This document shows, piece after piece, positions 52,989-62,206 of a stretch of DNA of 64,000 nucleotides. Origin of the DNA: Clostridium sp. AM30-24. Lineage in GTDB: Bacteria; Bacillota; Clostridia; Lachnospirales; Lachnospiraceae. The position numbers and the translations under genes were made by a program. Each line of letters starts with the position of its first letter. Positions within the stretch are counted from its first letter, which is position 1. The notes below the pieces were generated by a model. It made no database searches. It saw only the letters and a list, made by a program, of their open reading frames with translations, and was not told where the DNA came from. The DNA is taken from the NCBI RefSeq assembly GCF_003480435.1, contig NZ_QUJB01000014.1:8820-72819 (forward strand). Direction: 5' to 3'.

Positions 52989-53423
52989 ATGGATAAGGTT
53001 ATTGTTGCATACTGGTCACAGACAGGAAATACCGCTGCTATGGCTGCAGCAGTCGGAGAAGGGATCACAGAGGCAGGCAAGGAAGCAGTTGTTACAGACA
53101 TCTCTTCCGTTTCTATGGACGATTTAAAGGAAGCTTCCGCGTTCGCGCTTGGGTGCCCGGCAATGGGAGCTGAGGTTCTCGAGGAAGGCGAAATGGAGCC
53201 GTTTGTAACAGAGGTTGAGGCTTTCGCGGCCGGCAAGAAGATCGGTCTGTTTGGCTCTTATGGATGGGGAGATGGCCAGTGGATGAGAGACTGGGAAGAC
53301 AGAATGAAAGCAGCAGGAGCAGCCATTGTAGGCCGCGAGGGCGTTATCTGCCAGGAAACTCCGGATGATGAGGCTCTTGAGAACTGCAAGGCACTTGGAA
53401 AAGAGCTTGCTGCATTAGCATAA
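52989..53423 (+). CDS. Flavodoxin
   Basis: This 144-residue short-chain flavodoxin has the FMN phosphate loop YWSQTGNTAAMAAAVGEG near residues 8-22 and GLFGSYGWGDGQWMRDW around the isoalloxazine. Flavodoxin replaces ferredoxin under iron limitation, which fits the DtxR-like control region of this cluster. CAGGAGGAAATTAAAA precedes the ATG. Confidence 0.95.
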   Translation: MDKVIVAYWSQTGNTAAMAAAVGEGITEAGKEAVVTDISSVSMDDLKEASAFALGCPAMGAEVLEEGEMEPFVTEVEAFAAGKKIGLFGSYGWGDGQWMRDWEDRMKAAGAAIVGREGVICQETPDDEALENCKALGKELAALA

Positions 53424-53458
53424 GAGATATTTAAATAAGAATGTTCTGACATAAACAT

Positions 53459-53502
53459 AAAAGATGCCGCCGGGAAAGGATGCAGTCCCGGCGGCATCTT
53501 TT
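53459..53502 (+). terminator. Terminator of the flavodoxin operon
   Basis: AAAAGATGCCGCCGGGA pairs with TCCCGGCGGCATCTTTT. Confidence 0.93.
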
Positions 53503-53575
53503 ATGTAACAGGGAATTCCCCGTTGCACAAAAGGCACTAACGTGCCAATGATGCGCACTCGCATGAAACATAATA

Positions 53576-54886
53576 TCAAAAGAAGGTCCGGATAAAATTA
53601 TTCTTGCAGAACCGGTACTGCCTCGTCGGCCGTCCCTTGCCTTCCTGCTTCTGGGATTCGATTTCTTCTATTAAATTGGAGTCCAGAAGCTGCTGTAAAA
53701 TACGGTTGCAGCTGCGGCTCGTGATGTTGAGCCACTGGGACAGGGAGGCAGCTGTCATGATCGTGTCCTTATCCATCTGGAAGAGACCGACGATCTTTAG
53801 GAGATTGCTCTCGTTGATCCCGTTGCTCTGGGAGTAGTCCAGAGCCTTCGTGTTGGAATAGCTGTAATTTAAGGATCTCGTAAGAGAGAGCGGACCGGTG
53901 AGGGCATTGTCCTCGCCGGAGATGACAAAACCGTCATTCTTTCCGTATTTGACAGCTTCCTGCAGGGCAAGATCTGCCTGATAATGACTCTCACCGAGAG
54001 ATTTTCCGAATCCGGCGCCGAGACGGAATTCCAGATCGCCTTTCTGATCCAGAAAAGCGATGAGATCCTGGATACGGCTGAAGCTGCTCTTGTAGAGATC
54101 ACTGTCGAGGTCCAGCTCGAAACGGTTGGAGACTGCGTGGAGTGAGAAATCGTATGCGTACTCTTTCCGGAAATCAAGAAGATATTTGTGAAGGGTGATC
54201 TCCAGATATTCCCGGTCCTGTGAGGAGATATTATCCGGATAGACAAGCTTTATGAGGATCACGAGCTTGTTGAGCTGGTGCTTCTGCTTTAAGCGGATAG
54301 AATTTATTGCGTGCCGGATGGAATCGCGAACCATCTCCTCCGTGGGGAGAAAGTGGATATAGGGGATCTGAAGCTTGTTGAGGACCTCCAGCTGGTTTGT
54401 GGTCCGCGTGAACATCATGTCGATCTTTTTACTTTCCCAGAGCTCCACAGCCCGCTCTTTTAAGGTTTCATAGTTATAGACAGGATTTTCAAAGCAGTAA
54501 GGCATATGTTCCGGATCCAGATATTTCTTTAAATTCATAAAATCATTTACCGGAGTCAGAAAATCAATATAGAGTCTGTTTAACGGAACATCCGGGTAAT
54601 GGATTACAAAATTTAACAGGATGGACAGCAGAGTCTTTTCAGTATAGGAGATAAAGGTACATGGGACCTTCAGATCATCCACATGGGTCAGAATATAGGA
54701 GTAACCAAGTTCCCCGGAGAAAAACAGCACATCGGAGATGTCCTTACACTGTTCGTATATGTCTTTAATTTCTTCCAGATTTTCGTAAACGTACCTGTGA
54801 AATACACATCCAAAGTCGTTGTGTTCGATCGCTTTATCGATGACAGCCATTGATTTTAAAGGACTTATGATACTGATGCTGATCAT
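53576..54886 (-). CDS. Transcriptional regulator with GGDEF-like and winged-helix domains
   Basis: The protein has 436 residues. The N-terminal part (MISISIISPLKSMAVIDKAI) resembles a ligand-sensing domain of PrpR-N/receptor type. A central GGDEF/GTP-cyclohydrolase-like fold includes RLGAGFGKSLGESHYQADLA without the canonical GGDEF active site. The C-terminal winged helix (MTAASLSQWLNITSRSCNRI) is followed by a basic tail. ATG 54886 follows AGGGAGGTTCGGCC; a longer frame lacks a ribosome site. It is divergent from gdhA across 416 bases, so it may control glutamate catabolism. Confidence 0.7.
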   Translation of the reverse strand: MISISIISPLKSMAVIDKAIEHNDFGCVFHRYVYENLEEIKDIYEQCKDISDVLFFSGELGYSYILTHVDDLKVPCTFISYTEKTLLSILLNFVIHYPDVPLNRLYIDFLTPVNDFMNLKKYLDPEHMPYCFENPVYNYETLKERAVELWESKKIDMMFTRTTNQLEVLNKLQIPYIHFLPTEEMVRDSIRHAINSIRLKQKHQLNKLVILIKLVYPDNISSQDREYLEITLHKYLLDFRKEYAYDFSLHAVSNRFELDLDSDLYKSSFSRIQDLIAFLDQKGDLEFRLGAGFGKSLGESHYQADLALQEAVKYGKNDGFVISGEDNALTGPLSLTRSLNYSYSNTKALDYSQSNGINESNLLKIVGLFQMDKDTIMTAASLSQWLNITSRSCNRILQQLLDSNLIEEIESQKQEGKGRPTRQYRFCKNNFIRTFF

Positions 54887-54975
54887 GGCCGAACCTCCCT
54901 TTTTTATATAAGGACATGCTATTAATGACAGGCATGTCGATAAATCAGCTTTTATAAGAATCGTACCACAGATTG

Positions 54976-55004
54976 TTGACAAAGTCAAAAGGGTATGTTA
55001 GAAT
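54976..55004 (+). promoter_or_regulatory. Promoter of gdhA
   Basis: TTGACA, a 17-base spacer, TAGAAT. It leaves a leader of about 290 bases before the ATG. Confidence 0.8.
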
Positions 55005-55198
55005 AAAGTCAAATAAAGGACGTAAGCAAAATGAGTCCCAAATAAATCAAGAGATTTGTAAGATTCGTATTGAGGGAAATGCGAAAGCTTCCAAATCGCG
55101 AGATACAGCGAGAAATCCTGTATACATAGTGAAAAACAACGTATTATATATGATATTTAAACTATATATACAAAAGATACAAAAGCTTTCTCGGAGAT

Positions 55199-55250
55199 CC
55201 AATTAAGGACTTGATTTGGGATTCACGAGCCGGTAAAAGTCTTTTATTGG
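55199..55250 (+). promoter_or_regulatory. Hairpin in the gdhA leader
   Basis: CCAATTAAGGACTT can pair with AAGTCTTTTATTGG (one G-T pair and one mismatch). It lies about 50 bases before the gdhA start and could influence translation or stability. Confidence 0.45.
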
Positions 55251-55302
55251 TGCAAAATGGCACTGGGGTTTAAGAACCAACATTTAAGGAGGTATTTGCG
55301 AG

Positions 55303-56655
55303 ATGAGCAAGTATGTTGAGAGGGTAATTGAGGACGTAAAAACTAAATATGCACATGAGCCGGAGTTCTGCCAGACTGTAGAAGAAGTATTATCTTCCAT
55401 CGGTCCGGTTGTAGACGCACATCCGGAGTATGAGAAGGTTGCCCTTCTTGAGAGAATGGTAATCCCGGAGAGAGTTATCGAGTTCCGTGTTCCGTGGGAG
55501 GATGACAACGGAAACATTCATGTAAATACAGGTTACCGTGTACAGTTCAACGGAGCAATTGGACCGTACAAGGGAGGTTTAAGATTCGCACCGAGCGTAA
55601 ACCTTTCCATCATGAAATTCTTAGGTTTCGAGCAGACATTCAAAGATAGCTTAACAACACTTCCGATCGGCGGCGCTAAGGGTGGTTCCGACTTCGATCC
55701 GAACGGCAAGAGCGACAGAGAAGTTATGAGATTCTGCCAGGCATTCATGACAGAGTTATATCGTCACATTGGTCCGGACGTTGACGTTCCGGCTGGTGAC
55801 CTTGGTGTTGGCGGACGTGAGATCGGTTATCTGTTCGGTCAGTACAGAAAATTAAGAGGCGCTTACGAGAACGGCGTATTAACAGGTAAGGCTCGTTCCT
55901 TCGGTGGTTCCTTAATCCGTCCGGAAGCTACAGGTTTCGGCGCTGTTTACTACCTTGAGTCCGTTATGAAACATGAGCATGATACATTAGAGGGTAAGAC
56001 AGTTGCAGTTGCTGGTTTCGGTAACGTTGCATGGGGCGTTGTTCAGAAATTAAGCGAATTAGGCGCTAAGCCGGTTACACTTTCCGGTCCGGATGGATAC
56101 ATCTACGATCCGGATGGAATCACAACAAAAGAGAAATTCGACTACATGCTTGAGATGAGAGCTTCTGGACGTAACAAAGTTCAGGACTACGCTGACAAGT
56201 TCGGCTGCAAGTTCGTAGCTGGTGACAAGCCGTGGGGCGAGAAAGTTGATATCATCATGCCGTGTGCTACACAGAACGATGTAGACCTTACACAGGCTAA
56301 GAGAATCGTTGCTAACAACATCAAGTACTACATCGAAGTTGCTAACATGCCGACAACAAACGAAGCTCTTAGATTCTTAATGGATCAGAAGAACATGATC
56401 GTTGCTCCGTCTAAGGCTGTTAACGCTGGTGGTGTTCTTGTATCTGCTCTTGAGATGAGCCAGAACAGCGAGAGAATCTCCTGGACAGCTGAGGAAGTTG
56501 ATTCCAAACTTCATCACATCATGACAGAGATTCACGATGGTTCTGCAGCTTGCGCTGAGAAGTATGGCCTTGGTTACAACCTGGTTGCAGGTGCTAACAT
56601 GGTTGGTTTCCAGAAGGTTGCAGATGCTATGATGGCTCAGGGTATCGCTTGGTAG
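55303..56655 (+). CDS. gdhA: NADP-type glutamate dehydrogenase family enzyme
   Basis: This 450-residue enzyme interconverts glutamate and 2-oxoglutarate plus ammonia. The substrate domain has GYRVQFNGAIGPYKGGLRFA and LPIGGAKGGSDFDPNGKSD with the catalytic Lys/Asp, and the Rossmann domain has VAVAGFGNVAWG. The sequence closely resembles the hexameric glutamate dehydrogenase of Clostridium symbiosum, which uses NAD, so cofactor preference should not be assumed. Codon bias suggests strong expression. TTTAAGGAGGTATTTGCG precedes the ATG. Confidence 0.97.
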   Translation: MSKYVERVIEDVKTKYAHEPEFCQTVEEVLSSIGPVVDAHPEYEKVALLERMVIPERVIEFRVPWEDDNGNIHVNTGYRVQFNGAIGPYKGGLRFAPSVNLSIMKFLGFEQTFKDSLTTLPIGGAKGGSDFDPNGKSDREVMRFCQAFMTELYRHIGPDVDVPAGDLGVGGREIGYLFGQYRKLRGAYENGVLTGKARSFGGSLIRPEATGFGAVYYLESVMKHEHDTLEGKTVAVAGFGNVAWGVVQKLSELGAKPVTLSGPDGYIYDPDGITTKEKFDYMLEMRASGRNKVQDYADKFGCKFVAGDKPWGEKVDIIMPCATQNDVDLTQAKRIVANNIKYYIEVANMPTTNEALRFLMDQKNMIVAPSKAVNAGGVLVSALEMSQNSERISWTAEEVDSKLHHIMTEIHDGSAACAEKYGLGYNLVAGANMVGFQKVADAMMAQGIAW

Positions 56656-56729
56656 TTTGAAGCGAGCCTCAAATATGACAGCTTCCGATTTGCGAAAACT
56701 GCATAAAGAGCATTAGGTTCTGAATATTG

Positions 56730-56768
56730 GGGATGCTGTCGGGGAGTGTGTCCGACGGCATCCCTTTT
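56730..56768 (+). terminator. Terminator of gdhA
   Basis: GGGATGCTGTCGG pairs with CCGACGGCATCCC, followed by TTTT. Confidence 0.92.
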
Positions 56769-56843
56769 AAGTTGTTGGCGTCTGCGAGAGGGCGTTGGCG
56801 GCATGACGGCTATTAAGAAAATAAAACATATTCGCGAAAATGC

Positions 56844-56877
56844 TTTACAAAATTAGTTTGGTTTTGTAAAATATAAT
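56844..56877 (+). promoter_or_regulatory. Promoter region with inverted repeat before the hydroxyacid dehydrogenase
   Basis: TTTACAAAA and TTTTGTAAA form a 9-bp inverted repeat with a 9-base spacer directly upstream of TATAAT (56872-56877). It is a likely operator for a dimeric regulator; the regulator cannot be named. Confidence 0.6.
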
Positions 56878-56947
56878 GAGAGCAGGGTAATTCCTGTTCA
56901 CTGAGGGTTTGGGGAATAATTTCATTTCTTGAAAGGAGAATTTTATT

Positions 56948-57892
56948 ATGAATTGCCTTATCATTGATAAAGTATGGGGTGGTATCGCTGAGGAACTCAG
57001 CAAATGCATGAACGTTAAAACAGCTGACAATCTTCCGTCCAGCAAAGAGCAGCTTATCGCTGAGATCGGTGATGTTGATGTCCTGATCATGCGTGTAGAC
57101 CCGAAGATCGACAAAGAGATCCTCGACGCAGCTAAGAACTTAAAGGTTATCGGCGTTTGCTCCGTTGGTTTAAACCATATCGATATGGAATATGCGAAAT
57201 CCAAAGGAATTCAGGTATTCAACGCACCGGGCTTAAACGCAAACGCAGTAGCAGAGTTAACAATTTCCAAGATGTTAGACATCTCCCGTGGAACCTTTAC
57301 AGCAAACTACGATGTAAAATATAACCATGAGTGGGATAAGTACAAATTCGAAGGCCGTGAGTTAAGAGGAAAGACTCTTGGTATCATGGGATTCGGCCGT
57401 ATCGGTCAGCGTGTAGGCGAGCTTGGCCGTGCATTCAAGATGAACATCGTTGCTTACGATCCGTTCCTTCCGGACGACGTATTTAAGCAGCAGTGCGCAA
57501 CAAAGGCTTCTATCGACGAGCTGATCAAGGTTGCTGATTTCATCTCTATCCATGTACCGCTGACACCGGAGACAAAGAATCTCTTCAATAAGAAATCCAT
57601 CGCTGAGATGAAAGACGGCGCTGTTGTTCTTAACATGAGCCGTGGCGGTATTGTAAACGAGGCTGATATGTACGAAGCTCTGAAAGAGGGCAGAATCGGC
57701 GGTTACGCAGCAGACGTTATGGAGAACGAGCTTGCAGGCAGCGGCTTAACAGGTAATGATACATTCGCAAGCCCGCTGTTCGAGTGCGATAACTTCATCG
57801 TATCCCCGCACATTGGTGCTCAGTCTGTAGATGCTTCCAAGGATATCGGTGTTCATATCGTTGCTAAAGTTAAAGAGGCTCTTGGTTTATAA
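56948..57892 (+). CDS. D-2-hydroxyacid dehydrogenase family protein
   Basis: The protein has 314 residues. It has a Rossmann NAD-binding motif (GIMGFGRIGQRVGELG, about residues 146-161), an Arg-containing substrate motif (LNMSRGGIVNEADMYEAL) and the catalytic His in SPHIGAQSVDAS. It resembles D-3-phosphoglycerate dehydrogenase-like enzymes but lacks a C-terminal ACT domain. The substrate is not determined; next to gdhA, reduction of a 2-oxo acid such as 2-oxoglutarate is possible. GAAAGGAGAATTTTATT precedes the ATG. Confidence 0.9.
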   Translation: MNCLIIDKVWGGIAEELSKCMNVKTADNLPSSKEQLIAEIGDVDVLIMRVDPKIDKEILDAAKNLKVIGVCSVGLNHIDMEYAKSKGIQVFNAPGLNANAVAELTISKMLDISRGTFTANYDVKYNHEWDKYKFEGRELRGKTLGIMGFGRIGQRVGELGRAFKMNIVAYDPFLPDDVFKQQCATKASIDELIKVADFISIHVPLTPETKNLFNKKSIAEMKDGAVVLNMSRGGIVNEADMYEALKEGRIGGYAADVMENELAGSGLTGNDTFASPLFECDNFIVSPHIGAQSVDASKDIGVHIVAKVKEALGL

Positions 57893-57907
57893 TTCAGAGA
57901 ACTCAGA

Positions 57908-57942
57908 AGAACCCGGAGACGGACTGTCGCCGGGTTCTTTTC
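57908..57942 (+). terminator. Terminator of the hydroxyacid dehydrogenase gene
   Basis: AGAACCCGG and CCGGGTTCT form the stem, followed by TTTTC. Confidence 0.88.
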
Positions 57943-57974
57943 ATTAAGACTTCAAAAATAAGGAGGACATAAAA

Positions 57975-59156
57975 ATGGGCACAATTACGGAGTCGGCAAA
58001 GGCTTTCATGCCGAAATTATCTGAAATCAGAAGAGATTTTCACATGCACCCGGAGGTTTCCCAGCATGAGGAAAGAACCGGAAAGAAGGTTGCAGAGTAT
58101 CTGAAGGAGATGGGATGCGACGAAGTATATGAAAATGTCGGCGGATACGGTGTAGTCGGAGTTATCAAGGGAAAGAAACCGGGTAAAGTCGTTGCTCTCC
58201 GTGCGGATATGGATGCATTACAGATCCAGGAGATGAATGAGGTTCCTTATAAATCCCAGAATGACGGTGTTATGCATGCCTGCGGACATGACAACCATAT
58301 GACGGGTCTTCTTGGTGCTGCAATGCTTCTCTGTGAGAGAAGAGAAGAGATCGCCGGAACGGTGAAACTGATCTTCCAGCCTGCGGAGGAGATGTCTCCG
58401 GTTGGCGGATCCAGAGGAATGCTCCATTCCGGATATATGGATGATGTGGAAGCTGTATTCGGTCTTCATGTATGGCCGGATCTTCCGCACGGCAAGATCG
58501 GGGTGAAGGCAGGTCCGTTAATGGCTGCAACAGACCACTTTACGATCAATATCCATGGTAAGACTGCCCATGGCGCAAAACCGAATCAGGGTATTGACGC
58601 TGTTGTTCTCGGTTCCCAGTTCGTTATGGCCGCACAGACCATCGTCAGCAGAAAAGTTGATCCGCTTGACAATGCTGTTGTGACATTCGGTATTTTTAAC
58701 GCAGGAACAAGATACAATATTATCGCAGGTGACTGTACACTGGACGGAACCGTTCGTACATTAAATGAGGACACCCGCGCGATGATCGAGGATTCTATGA
58801 GAAAGACTCTCGATGGTCTCTGCTTACAGTCCGGCGCAACTGCTGATATCAACTATGGTCATGGCTATCCGGCACTTGTAAATCATGAGGAGGACGCTGA
58901 GCTGATCCGCAATACAGCAATCAAGCTCTTCGGCAAAGATGATGTTGTGGATGTAAAACTCCCGGCTATGCCGGCGGAGGACTTCTCCTTCTATCTGAAA
59001 GAGAAGAAAGGCGCGTTTGTATGGCTCGGTACCGCTAAACAGGATCAGGATCCGGTATGGCCGTTACATAATAGCCGTTTTGATGTGGACGAGGATATCC
59101 TCTGGAGAGGTTCTTCTCTGTTAGCGCAGACTGCGATTGATTATTTAAATAAATAA
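57975..59156 (+). CDS. M20-family amidohydrolase (N-acyl amino acid / hippurate hydrolase type)
   Basis: This 393-residue metallopeptidase-fold amidohydrolase has metal motifs RADMDALQIQE, HACGHDNHMTGLLGAA and QPAEEMSPVGG, a dimerisation insert after GKTAHGAKPNQGIDAV, and a C-terminal MPAEDFSFYL. It cleaves an acyl group from an amino acid or a peptide-like substrate; the exact substrate is unknown. AAGGAGGACATAAAA precedes the ATG. It is grouped with other amino acid catabolism genes. Confidence 0.94.
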   Translation: MGTITESAKAFMPKLSEIRRDFHMHPEVSQHEERTGKKVAEYLKEMGCDEVYENVGGYGVVGVIKGKKPGKVVALRADMDALQIQEMNEVPYKSQNDGVMHACGHDNHMTGLLGAAMLLCERREEIAGTVKLIFQPAEEMSPVGGSRGMLHSGYMDDVEAVFGLHVWPDLPHGKIGVKAGPLMAATDHFTINIHGKTAHGAKPNQGIDAVVLGSQFVMAAQTIVSRKVDPLDNAVVTFGIFNAGTRYNIIAGDCTLDGTVRTLNEDTRAMIEDSMRKTLDGLCLQSGATADINYGHGYPALVNHEEDAELIRNTAIKLFGKDDVVDVKLPAMPAEDFSFYLKEKKGAFVWLGTAKQDQDPVWPLHNSRFDVDEDILWRGSSLLAQTAIDYLNK

Positions 59157-59166
59157 TAAGTGATTT

Positions 59167-59210
59167 CAGGGCGGCGGTTGGAGTGAAACTCTGGCAGGCT
59201 GCCCTGTTTT
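59167..59210 (+). terminator. Terminator of the amidohydrolase gene
   Basis: CAGGGCGGC pairs with GCTGCCCTG (one G-T pair), followed by TTTTGT. Confidence 0.75.
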
Positions 59211-59301
59211 GTCTATGTGGTCAGCAGTTGAAAATACATGGTGAAACCACGATAACGAAAGGGGTCTGTTTGGAGGATTCCTTACAGTAGGAGGAAACGA
59301 T

Positions 59302-60045
59302 ATGACAGCAGGAAACGCGATCCTCATCGTCGCGGTCATGACTGGGCTGGGTCTGATCGGAGCTCTCTTTTTTGTGATGTTTAAGATCCGGCAGATTTCA
59401 CGGGAATTTTTCGGAACCTCAAGTCTGATCGAAGGGCTGAAGCGTCAGGAAGCGCTGGAGGACGATACGCCGAAGTCGGTGTCCGGAATGACGAGGGTGG
59501 AGCTTCCGCGGATCGAGAAGGATTTCCCGGAGTTTCACTGGCTGGAGTGGAAGCAGAGGTGTGAGAATCAGTTAAAGGGCTATCTGGAGGCGCTGGAGCA
59601 CCGAGATCTCTCTTACCTTGGAAAGGTGTCTGTGTCCTTAAGGGATCAAGTACGGCTGAAGATCGAGGAGATGGAAGAGAAGGAAATCCGGGAAGAATTT
59701 GACGCGATCCATGTCCATCAGACGGAGATCTCCAGATACGACAAAGATCCGGGAAAATGCCGGATCCGGATCCAGTCCGCGGTGGAGTACCTGCACACAT
59801 TAAAGACGCCGGATAAAAAGAAAAATGTGGAGCAGGAAAAAGAGCAACACCGCTTTAATATGGAACTTGTTTATATCCAGGATATCACGAAGATCAGGGA
59901 CGGAGAGACTGCGGTCGGCGTCAGCTGTCCGCATTGCGGAGCTCCGATCGCGGGACTTGGAGACCGTGTCTGCCCGTACTGTGGAGGCGCTGTTGAGCCG
60001 GTGAATGTGAGAGTGTGGGAGCTGCACCGGATCGAAGAGGTGTGA
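59302..60045 (+). CDS. Membrane-anchored zinc-ribbon protein of unknown function
   Basis: The protein has 247 residues. An N-terminal membrane helix (about residues 5-27) is followed by a charged helical domain similar in style to Tim44-like/TIM44-related folds (FHWLEWKQRCENQLKGYLEA) and a C-terminal zinc ribbon (CPHCGAPIAGLGDRVCPYCGG). The role is not established. TAGGAGGAAACGAT precedes the ATG. Confidence 0.75.
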   Translation: MTAGNAILIVAVMTGLGLIGALFFVMFKIRQISREFFGTSSLIEGLKRQEALEDDTPKSVSGMTRVELPRIEKDFPEFHWLEWKQRCENQLKGYLEALEHRDLSYLGKVSVSLRDQVRLKIEEMEEKEIREEFDAIHVHQTEISRYDKDPGKCRIRIQSAVEYLHTLKTPDKKKNVEQEKEQHRFNMELVYIQDITKIRDGETAVGVSCPHCGAPIAGLGDRVCPYCGGAVEPVNVRVWELHRIEEV

Positions 60046-60110
60046 AAAGAGAGACAGTCGTCAAGGTATCGCGTAAGCGCGGATTTTGGCTCGTTGTTTG
60101 TGTAAATAAA

Positions 60111-60152
60111 AAACGTGTGAAGAGTGATTACTCATTTTCACACGTTTTTTTC
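60111..60152. terminator. Bidirectional terminator between convergent genes
   Basis: AAACGTGTGAA pairs with TTCACACGTTT, with A and T runs on both sides. It serves the zinc-ribbon gene on the plus strand and the permease on the minus strand. Confidence 0.9.
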
Positions 60153-60165
60153 TTTTAGATGAAAC

Positions 60166-61599
60166 TTATTTTGCTTTCGCAGTTTCCCGCTTTTTGATCT
60201 CCGGTAAGATCAGACCAAGTGCTGTGAGCACTACCGGTGTGATTACATTTAATGCTGTGGAAGCGATATCGCCTTCAACATACATTCCGAGGAGACAGCA
60301 AGCTGCGGTTACGAAGAAGCACCAGCCGCCTGCAACAAGGGCAACTGTCTGGTTCTTTGTAAATTTGTACTCCGGGTTGAACTTGTTGAGGGATTTTCTG
60401 AGAGCAATGTATGCTGCGAATACCCACAAGTAACGAAGCGGCATGGTTACAGAGTTCAGTTTGTTTAACTGAGTCAGAACGGATGCAGCACCCGGTACGA
60501 AGGACTGGATCAGGATGATGCTGCCGGATAAGCAGATAACCATCTTGATACCGTTGATGTATGCGCCATGCTCATTCTTCTTTAAGAGGCCGGACGGAAC
60601 GAACTGTCTTGCGTCCTCGTTGTCAAGAAGTATACGAAGCGGAGCGTCGATACTTAATACAAGTGTGGAGAACTGACCGATGGCGTTGCATGCTGCGTAG
60701 ATAACGAGCAGGAGGTTGCCAACATGGTAGTACTCACCGAGCTTCTGGAAGGACCAGTAAGCGCCGTTGGAAACGTAGGACTTGAAGCTGTCTGTGCTCT
60801 CGTTGATGACAGCCGGATCAAACATCATGCCCATCGCGATACTTCCGAGGATCGCGCAGACCATAACCATAACGGCTAACATGATCATACCCTTCGGGAA
60901 TCCCTTGGACGGATCTTTTACCTTATTTACATAAGGGGAGATCTTCTCGCATCCGCCGACTGCGAATACAAGGATGGAAAGGGATGTGAAGTAGTTCACG
61001 TTGAACTGCGGGATCAGACCTTTTACTGTGTAATCAGCAGATACGAAACCGCCGTTCGGGTTGATTGCCGGAGCTGCGAACATCATTAAGATGAACAGGA
61101 TGGACATTACGAACATACTGGAACCAGCGATCGTTGCTAATTTCTTTAATGGGTTTAAGCCGCGGCTTGCAACCCAGCAGAAGAACAGGAACACAGCGAG
61201 TGTTGCCATCTGTACAGCGATCGTCGGGAATGTGTCGTAAGTGGAGCCGTTCTGGAATACCATCCAGCTTAATGCCTTTAATCCGCCGCTTCCTTTACTT
61301 GCGATGTAAGTTACATGGCAAGCCCAGTAAGTCCAGCCAGCGTAATAAGCGCATTTCGGGCCGATCGTTTCGTGGATCCAGGAGCTCACGCCGCCGCCGG
61401 ATTGTTTGAACGCGGAGCCGAGCTCACCTACCATCAGGGCATAAGGCACGAAATAGAGAGCAAACATCAGAATCCAGCTGAAGATTACCTGTACTCCGTT
61501 GAAGTAAACGAAGCCATTCAGCACGTTTCCGAATCCCCAAACCGTGGAGAATGCCATGAAGGCCAGGGTGTACCAGTCAATTTTCTTGGTGTTTTCCAT
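60166..61599 (-). CDS. APC-family amino acid permease
   Basis: This 477-residue polytopic protein has about 12 membrane segments. It begins MENTKKIDWYTLAFMAFSTV with the APC motif GFGNVLNGFVYFNGVQVI. Segment SSWIHETIGPKCAYYAGWTYW and the GGCEKISPYV region are consistent with glutamate/GABA antiporter-like or general amino acid transporters. The substrate cannot be assigned. CAAAGGAAGGTCTCTT precedes the start on the minus strand. Confidence 0.92.
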   Translation of the reverse strand: MENTKKIDWYTLAFMAFSTVWGFGNVLNGFVYFNGVQVIFSWILMFALYFVPYALMVGELGSAFKQSGGGVSSWIHETIGPKCAYYAGWTYWACHVTYIASKGSGGLKALSWMVFQNGSTYDTFPTIAVQMATLAVFLFFCWVASRGLNPLKKLATIAGSSMFVMSILFILMMFAAPAINPNGGFVSADYTVKGLIPQFNVNYFTSLSILVFAVGGCEKISPYVNKVKDPSKGFPKGMIMLAVMVMVCAILGSIAMGMMFDPAVINESTDSFKSYVSNGAYWSFQKLGEYYHVGNLLLVIYAACNAIGQFSTLVLSIDAPLRILLDNEDARQFVPSGLLKKNEHGAYINGIKMVICLSGSIILIQSFVPGAASVLTQLNKLNSVTMPLRYLWVFAAYIALRKSLNKFNPEYKFTKNQTVALVAGGWCFFVTAACCLLGMYVEGDIASTALNVITPVVLTALGLILPEIKKRETAKAK

Positions 61600-62206
61600 A
61601 AGAGACCTTCCTTTGATATAAAAAATATTTGTCCGCGTGACACGAACTTATTCAGTATAACATATTATTGTGAATAAATGAACAATATATTATAAGAAAA
61701 AAACTGGAAAACAATTAAGAAAATTTTGTGAAAGTAATAAAAATACAGGAAAAAGGCCTGATTGGAAAAAATCTAAAGGAAAATGGGGGAACCGAGAGAA
61801 AAATGAAAGGGACGAGGGAGCAGGCAGCGGCGTAGAAATATAAATGGAAAACAAATGTCTTTGTGACACAAACAAATGTGACGAAAGTCACGGAAAAAGC
61901 GGAGAATCCGCTGTATATTTATTCGAAATATAAGATGCAGGGGGTGCGGTGGGAGATGCCCTTATTTAAACAGGAAAATATTGAAAAAACGAAATAAAAG
62001 AAATGTATTCTATATGATAGAGAAATGTGGTAGTATATCTGGATACATGTTCTGCTTTTTTATGGAAGCAGGATGAAAAATAAAAAAATTGATATGAAAA
62101 CGGGGAATGAAAAAGCGGAAGACAGTATTCCGGGGAACAGATGCATAAATGAGGCGGTGCTTCCGCGAAAACAAAAAGAAAAAACAGGAGAGGATAGGTA
62201 CAAAAT
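61600..62206. other. Gene-free stretch between the permease and the CmpB-like gene
   Basis: No gene supported; short frames lack ribosome sites or run antisense. AT-rich throughout. Possible control sites are ATTGTGAATAAATGAACAAT (61662-61683) and TTTGTGACACAAACAAATGTG with GACGAAAGTC (61860-61890). A GGAGAGGATAGG site lies just before the next gene. Confidence 0.55.

Larger units (their letters stand above)
54887..55302. other. Divergent control region of the regulator and gdhA
   Basis: No gene supported. It carries the gdhA promoter at 54976-55004 and a leader of about 300 bases that includes a hairpin at 55199-55250. The short ORF at 54973-55206 lacks a ribosome site and overlaps the promoter. 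Confidence 0.7.

Noticed and set aside
54973..55206. 77-codon ORF in the gdhA leader
   Set aside because: It starts within the promoter -35, has no ribosome site and has unlikely composition.
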